Part shown: one piece after another, positions 5,697 through 6,415 of the stretch
How positions within the stretch are numbered: position 1 is the stretch's first letter
Layout of the letters: every line of letters starts with the position of its first letter
Assembly: GCA_003695455.1 (NCBI GenBank)
Contig: RFJF01000258.1
Coordinates: 1 to 6,415 of the forward strand
Source of the DNA: Chloroflexota bacterium
GTDB lineage: Bacteria; Chloroflexota; Anaerolineae; 4572-78; J111
Length of the DNA: 6,415 nt
Direction of reading: 5' to 3'
The notes under the pieces: generated by a model
The model's database searches: none
What the model saw: only the letters and a program-made list of their open reading frames with translations
What the model was told of the DNA's origin: nothing
Position numbers and translations under genes: made by a program

Positions 5697-5800
5697 CAGC
5701 CGATTTCATCGGTACATTGGAAGGGGAGCGGGGCGCTTTGGCAGGCGGTTAATCCGGCCACTACCATGACAAATAACCATAGAAGAGAAAGGCGGTTCAT
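5678..5800 (-). pseudogene. Truncated solute-binding lipoprotein (N-terminus only), cut by the IS
   Basis: On the - strand an ATG at 5800 is preceded six bases upstream by AGGGAGGG (complement of 5807-5814), an excellent Shine-Dalgarno. The product starts MNRLSLLWLFVMVVAGLTAC: a basic n-region, a hydrophobic core and a lipobox LTAC with Cys20 as the lipidation site. QSAPLPFQCTDEIGC follows. The IS end begins within the Cys35 codon, so DLPSL and the TAG at 5680-5678 are IS-encoded. A lipobox followed by F-C-T-D-x-I-G-C is, as I recall, the start of branched-chain amino-acid-type ABC solute-binding lipoproteins of Chloroflexota, normally about 400 residues. The lipoprotein start is seen; the ABC family is inferred from these few residues. 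The remainder is not found left of the IS, so the gene is dead. Confidence 0.72.
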
Positions 5801-6009
5801 TATTTTCCCTCCCTGAAATATGCAGGCGTATAAAGGCGGCAAAAGCCTGCTGTGCGGCTTGTCGCCAATCCGGGCAACTATTAGATGGCAGAAAAAAGGT
5901 GGGTGGGTTTGAAGTTCAAGAGAGGTGAAAGTGGTTTATTGGTCCGCGATGTTGGGCAGCCGCACCACCTGACGTTCTCGTAAAACGCTGGTCTATCATA
6001 GCTATTTTT

Positions 6010-6038
6010 ATTATACACCCGACTAGCCGGTAAGACCA
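6010..6038 (-). promoter_or_regulatory. Possible - strand promoter upstream of the lipoprotein remnant
   Basis: On the - strand a perfect TATAAT (complement of 6010-6015) is preceded after 17 bases by TGGTCT (complement of 6033-6038), a weak -35. The -35 lies within one arm of the CTGGTCT/AGACCAG inverted repeat, a possible operator. A transcript would have a roughly 200-base leader before the lipoprotein ATG. Confidence 0.3.
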
Positions 6039-6068
6039 GTTTCATAAAAATACTTACTCTAGGCAAAC

Positions 6069-6099
6069 AAAAAAAACGCCACCTGCGCCTTCGGCGGCG
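6069..6099 (-). terminator. Intrinsic terminator on the - strand
   Basis: On the - strand CGCCGCC, a nine-base loop and GGTGGCG form a 7-bp stem (one G-U pair), followed at once by eight T. The polarity is clearly leftward, so it should end a - strand transcript arriving from the right edge. No - strand gene is recognised between 6100 and 6415, so that transcript's gene probably lies further right, or is a small RNA. Confidence 0.65.
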
Positions 6100-6312
6100 G
6101 TTGATTCAACTTATCCGCCCAACGATTGAGTTTAGCCGATTACGGGTTAGCAACGGATGTTAAAAATTTTACTGCAACTTTGATGCCCAATCAACTTTCA
6201 ATTAACGCCAGGATTAGCAATTCGGCTACAACGATTTGTTAGCTTGGCCGGTGGGGGTAAAAATTTACTTTGGCAAACCATTTTACACCCGACCCGGCAC
6301 AATAGACAGCTA

Positions 6313-6359
6313 CAACCCCAAAGACCCCATTGCCTGACGGGGGCATGGTGCCGGGGTTG
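6313..6359. repeat. Imperfect 47-base stem-loop
   Basis: CAACCCC (6313-6319) pairs with GGGGTTG (6353-6359), and an inner stem pairs CCATTGCC (6327-6334) with GGCATGG (6342-6348) with one bulge. No T-run follows on either strand, so it is not a standard terminator. It may be a structured RNA end, a repeat-element hairpin or chance. Confidence 0.4.
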
Positions 6360-6415
6360 ATAGCGAAACTAACCGCAATTTCACGCAACTTTGCCGGCAC
6401 AACCCACCTCAATTA

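Larger units (their letters stand above)
5801..6415. other. Intergenic region without a convincing gene
   Basis: This 615-bp stretch is more A/T-rich than the genes. It is the native upstream region of the truncated lipoprotein plus what lies behind it. It holds short hairpins (GCAGGC 5822-5827 with GCCTGC 5845-5850; CTGGTCT 5988-5994 with AGACCAG 6033-6039), a - strand terminator, a possible - strand promoter and a structured element at 6313-6359. The longest frames (about 57-61 codons) have no start signal, no family motif and no consistent codon bias, so I annotate none. A GC-codon-rich scrap on the - strand (5992-5936, TSVLRERQVVRLPNIADQ then TAA) looks like a protein C-terminus but has stop codons just before it; it may be a decayed gene tail. 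Confidence 0.6.

Noticed and set aside
5881..6066. 61-codon - strand frame starting at TTG
   Set aside because: There is no Shine-Dalgarno, no family motif and mixed codon use; it overlaps the possible promoter.
6115..6225. Integron attC site, suggested by GCCCAAC and GTTAGC-like cores
   Set aside because: The core boxes do not fit the paired RYYYAAC/GTTRRRY arrangement with complementary arms, and there is no integrase or cassette gene.
6174..6393. Nine-base direct repeat GCAACTTTG at 6174-6182 and 6385-6393
   Set aside because: Two copies of a 9-mer in this length are not far from chance, and the flanks do not match.

Overview
The window looks like a stretch of an accessory, carbohydrate-oriented region from an environmental bacterium. 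A Chloroflexota (Anaerolineae-like) host is my best guess. The reasons are the duplicated low-homology beta-sandwich protein at the left edge, the signal-peptide-plus-CTDEIGC start of a solute-binding lipoprotein at the right, intergenic heptamer repeats, and a dispersed repeat of the 'CCTTCGGCAGACTCAGGACA' type that I associate with such genomes. This assignment is inference, not proof. No rRNA, tRNA, CRISPR array or phage gene is visible.

Layout from left to right. (1) The 3' part of a + strand gene for a protein with two tandem beta-sandwich-like repeats ends at 842 and is followed by a strong palindromic terminator (864-898). (2) A complete family 4 glycosyltransferase lies on the - strand (946-2073, GTG start). 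(3) After a divergent intergenic region comes a + strand pentapeptide-repeat protein (2303-2692) with 18 uninterrupted pentapeptides. (4) An inverted array of 7-base repeats (2729-2793) precedes (5) a GH130 glycoside phosphorylase on the + strand (2899-3891; a clear Shine-Dalgarno fixes the start). (6) A YfcE/MJ0936-type metallophosphoesterase lies on the - strand (3900-4397), its 3' end only 8 bp from that of the GH130 gene. (7) A decayed IS3-family element spans about 4432-5696, with 24-bp imperfect ends of the form TGA(T/C)CTTC. It carries two frameshifts, a nonsense codon and a small dispersed repeat inserted at the orfA/orfB junction, but it keeps an intact-looking DDE triad. (8) Immediately beyond its right end, on the - strand, are the ribosome-binding site, start and lipoprotein signal peptide of a truncated solute-binding lipoprotein (5800 down to 5697). 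(9) The last 600 bp hold no convincing gene, but contain a - strand terminator, hairpins and a possible promoter.

How the parts fit. The glycosyltransferase and GH130 phosphorylase point to glycan synthesis or mannoside turnover, though they are on opposite strands and not one operon. The clearest story is at the right: an IS3 element truncates a lipoprotein gene after about 35 codons, the other half of that gene is not on the far side of the element, and no target duplication is visible. That implies a deletion or rearrangement next to the element, which brought the leader of the phosphoesterase gene to within 35 bp of the IS. I found no new multi-gene system. The most unusual items are the truncated lipoprotein, the repeat-in-IS insertion and the inverted heptamer array.
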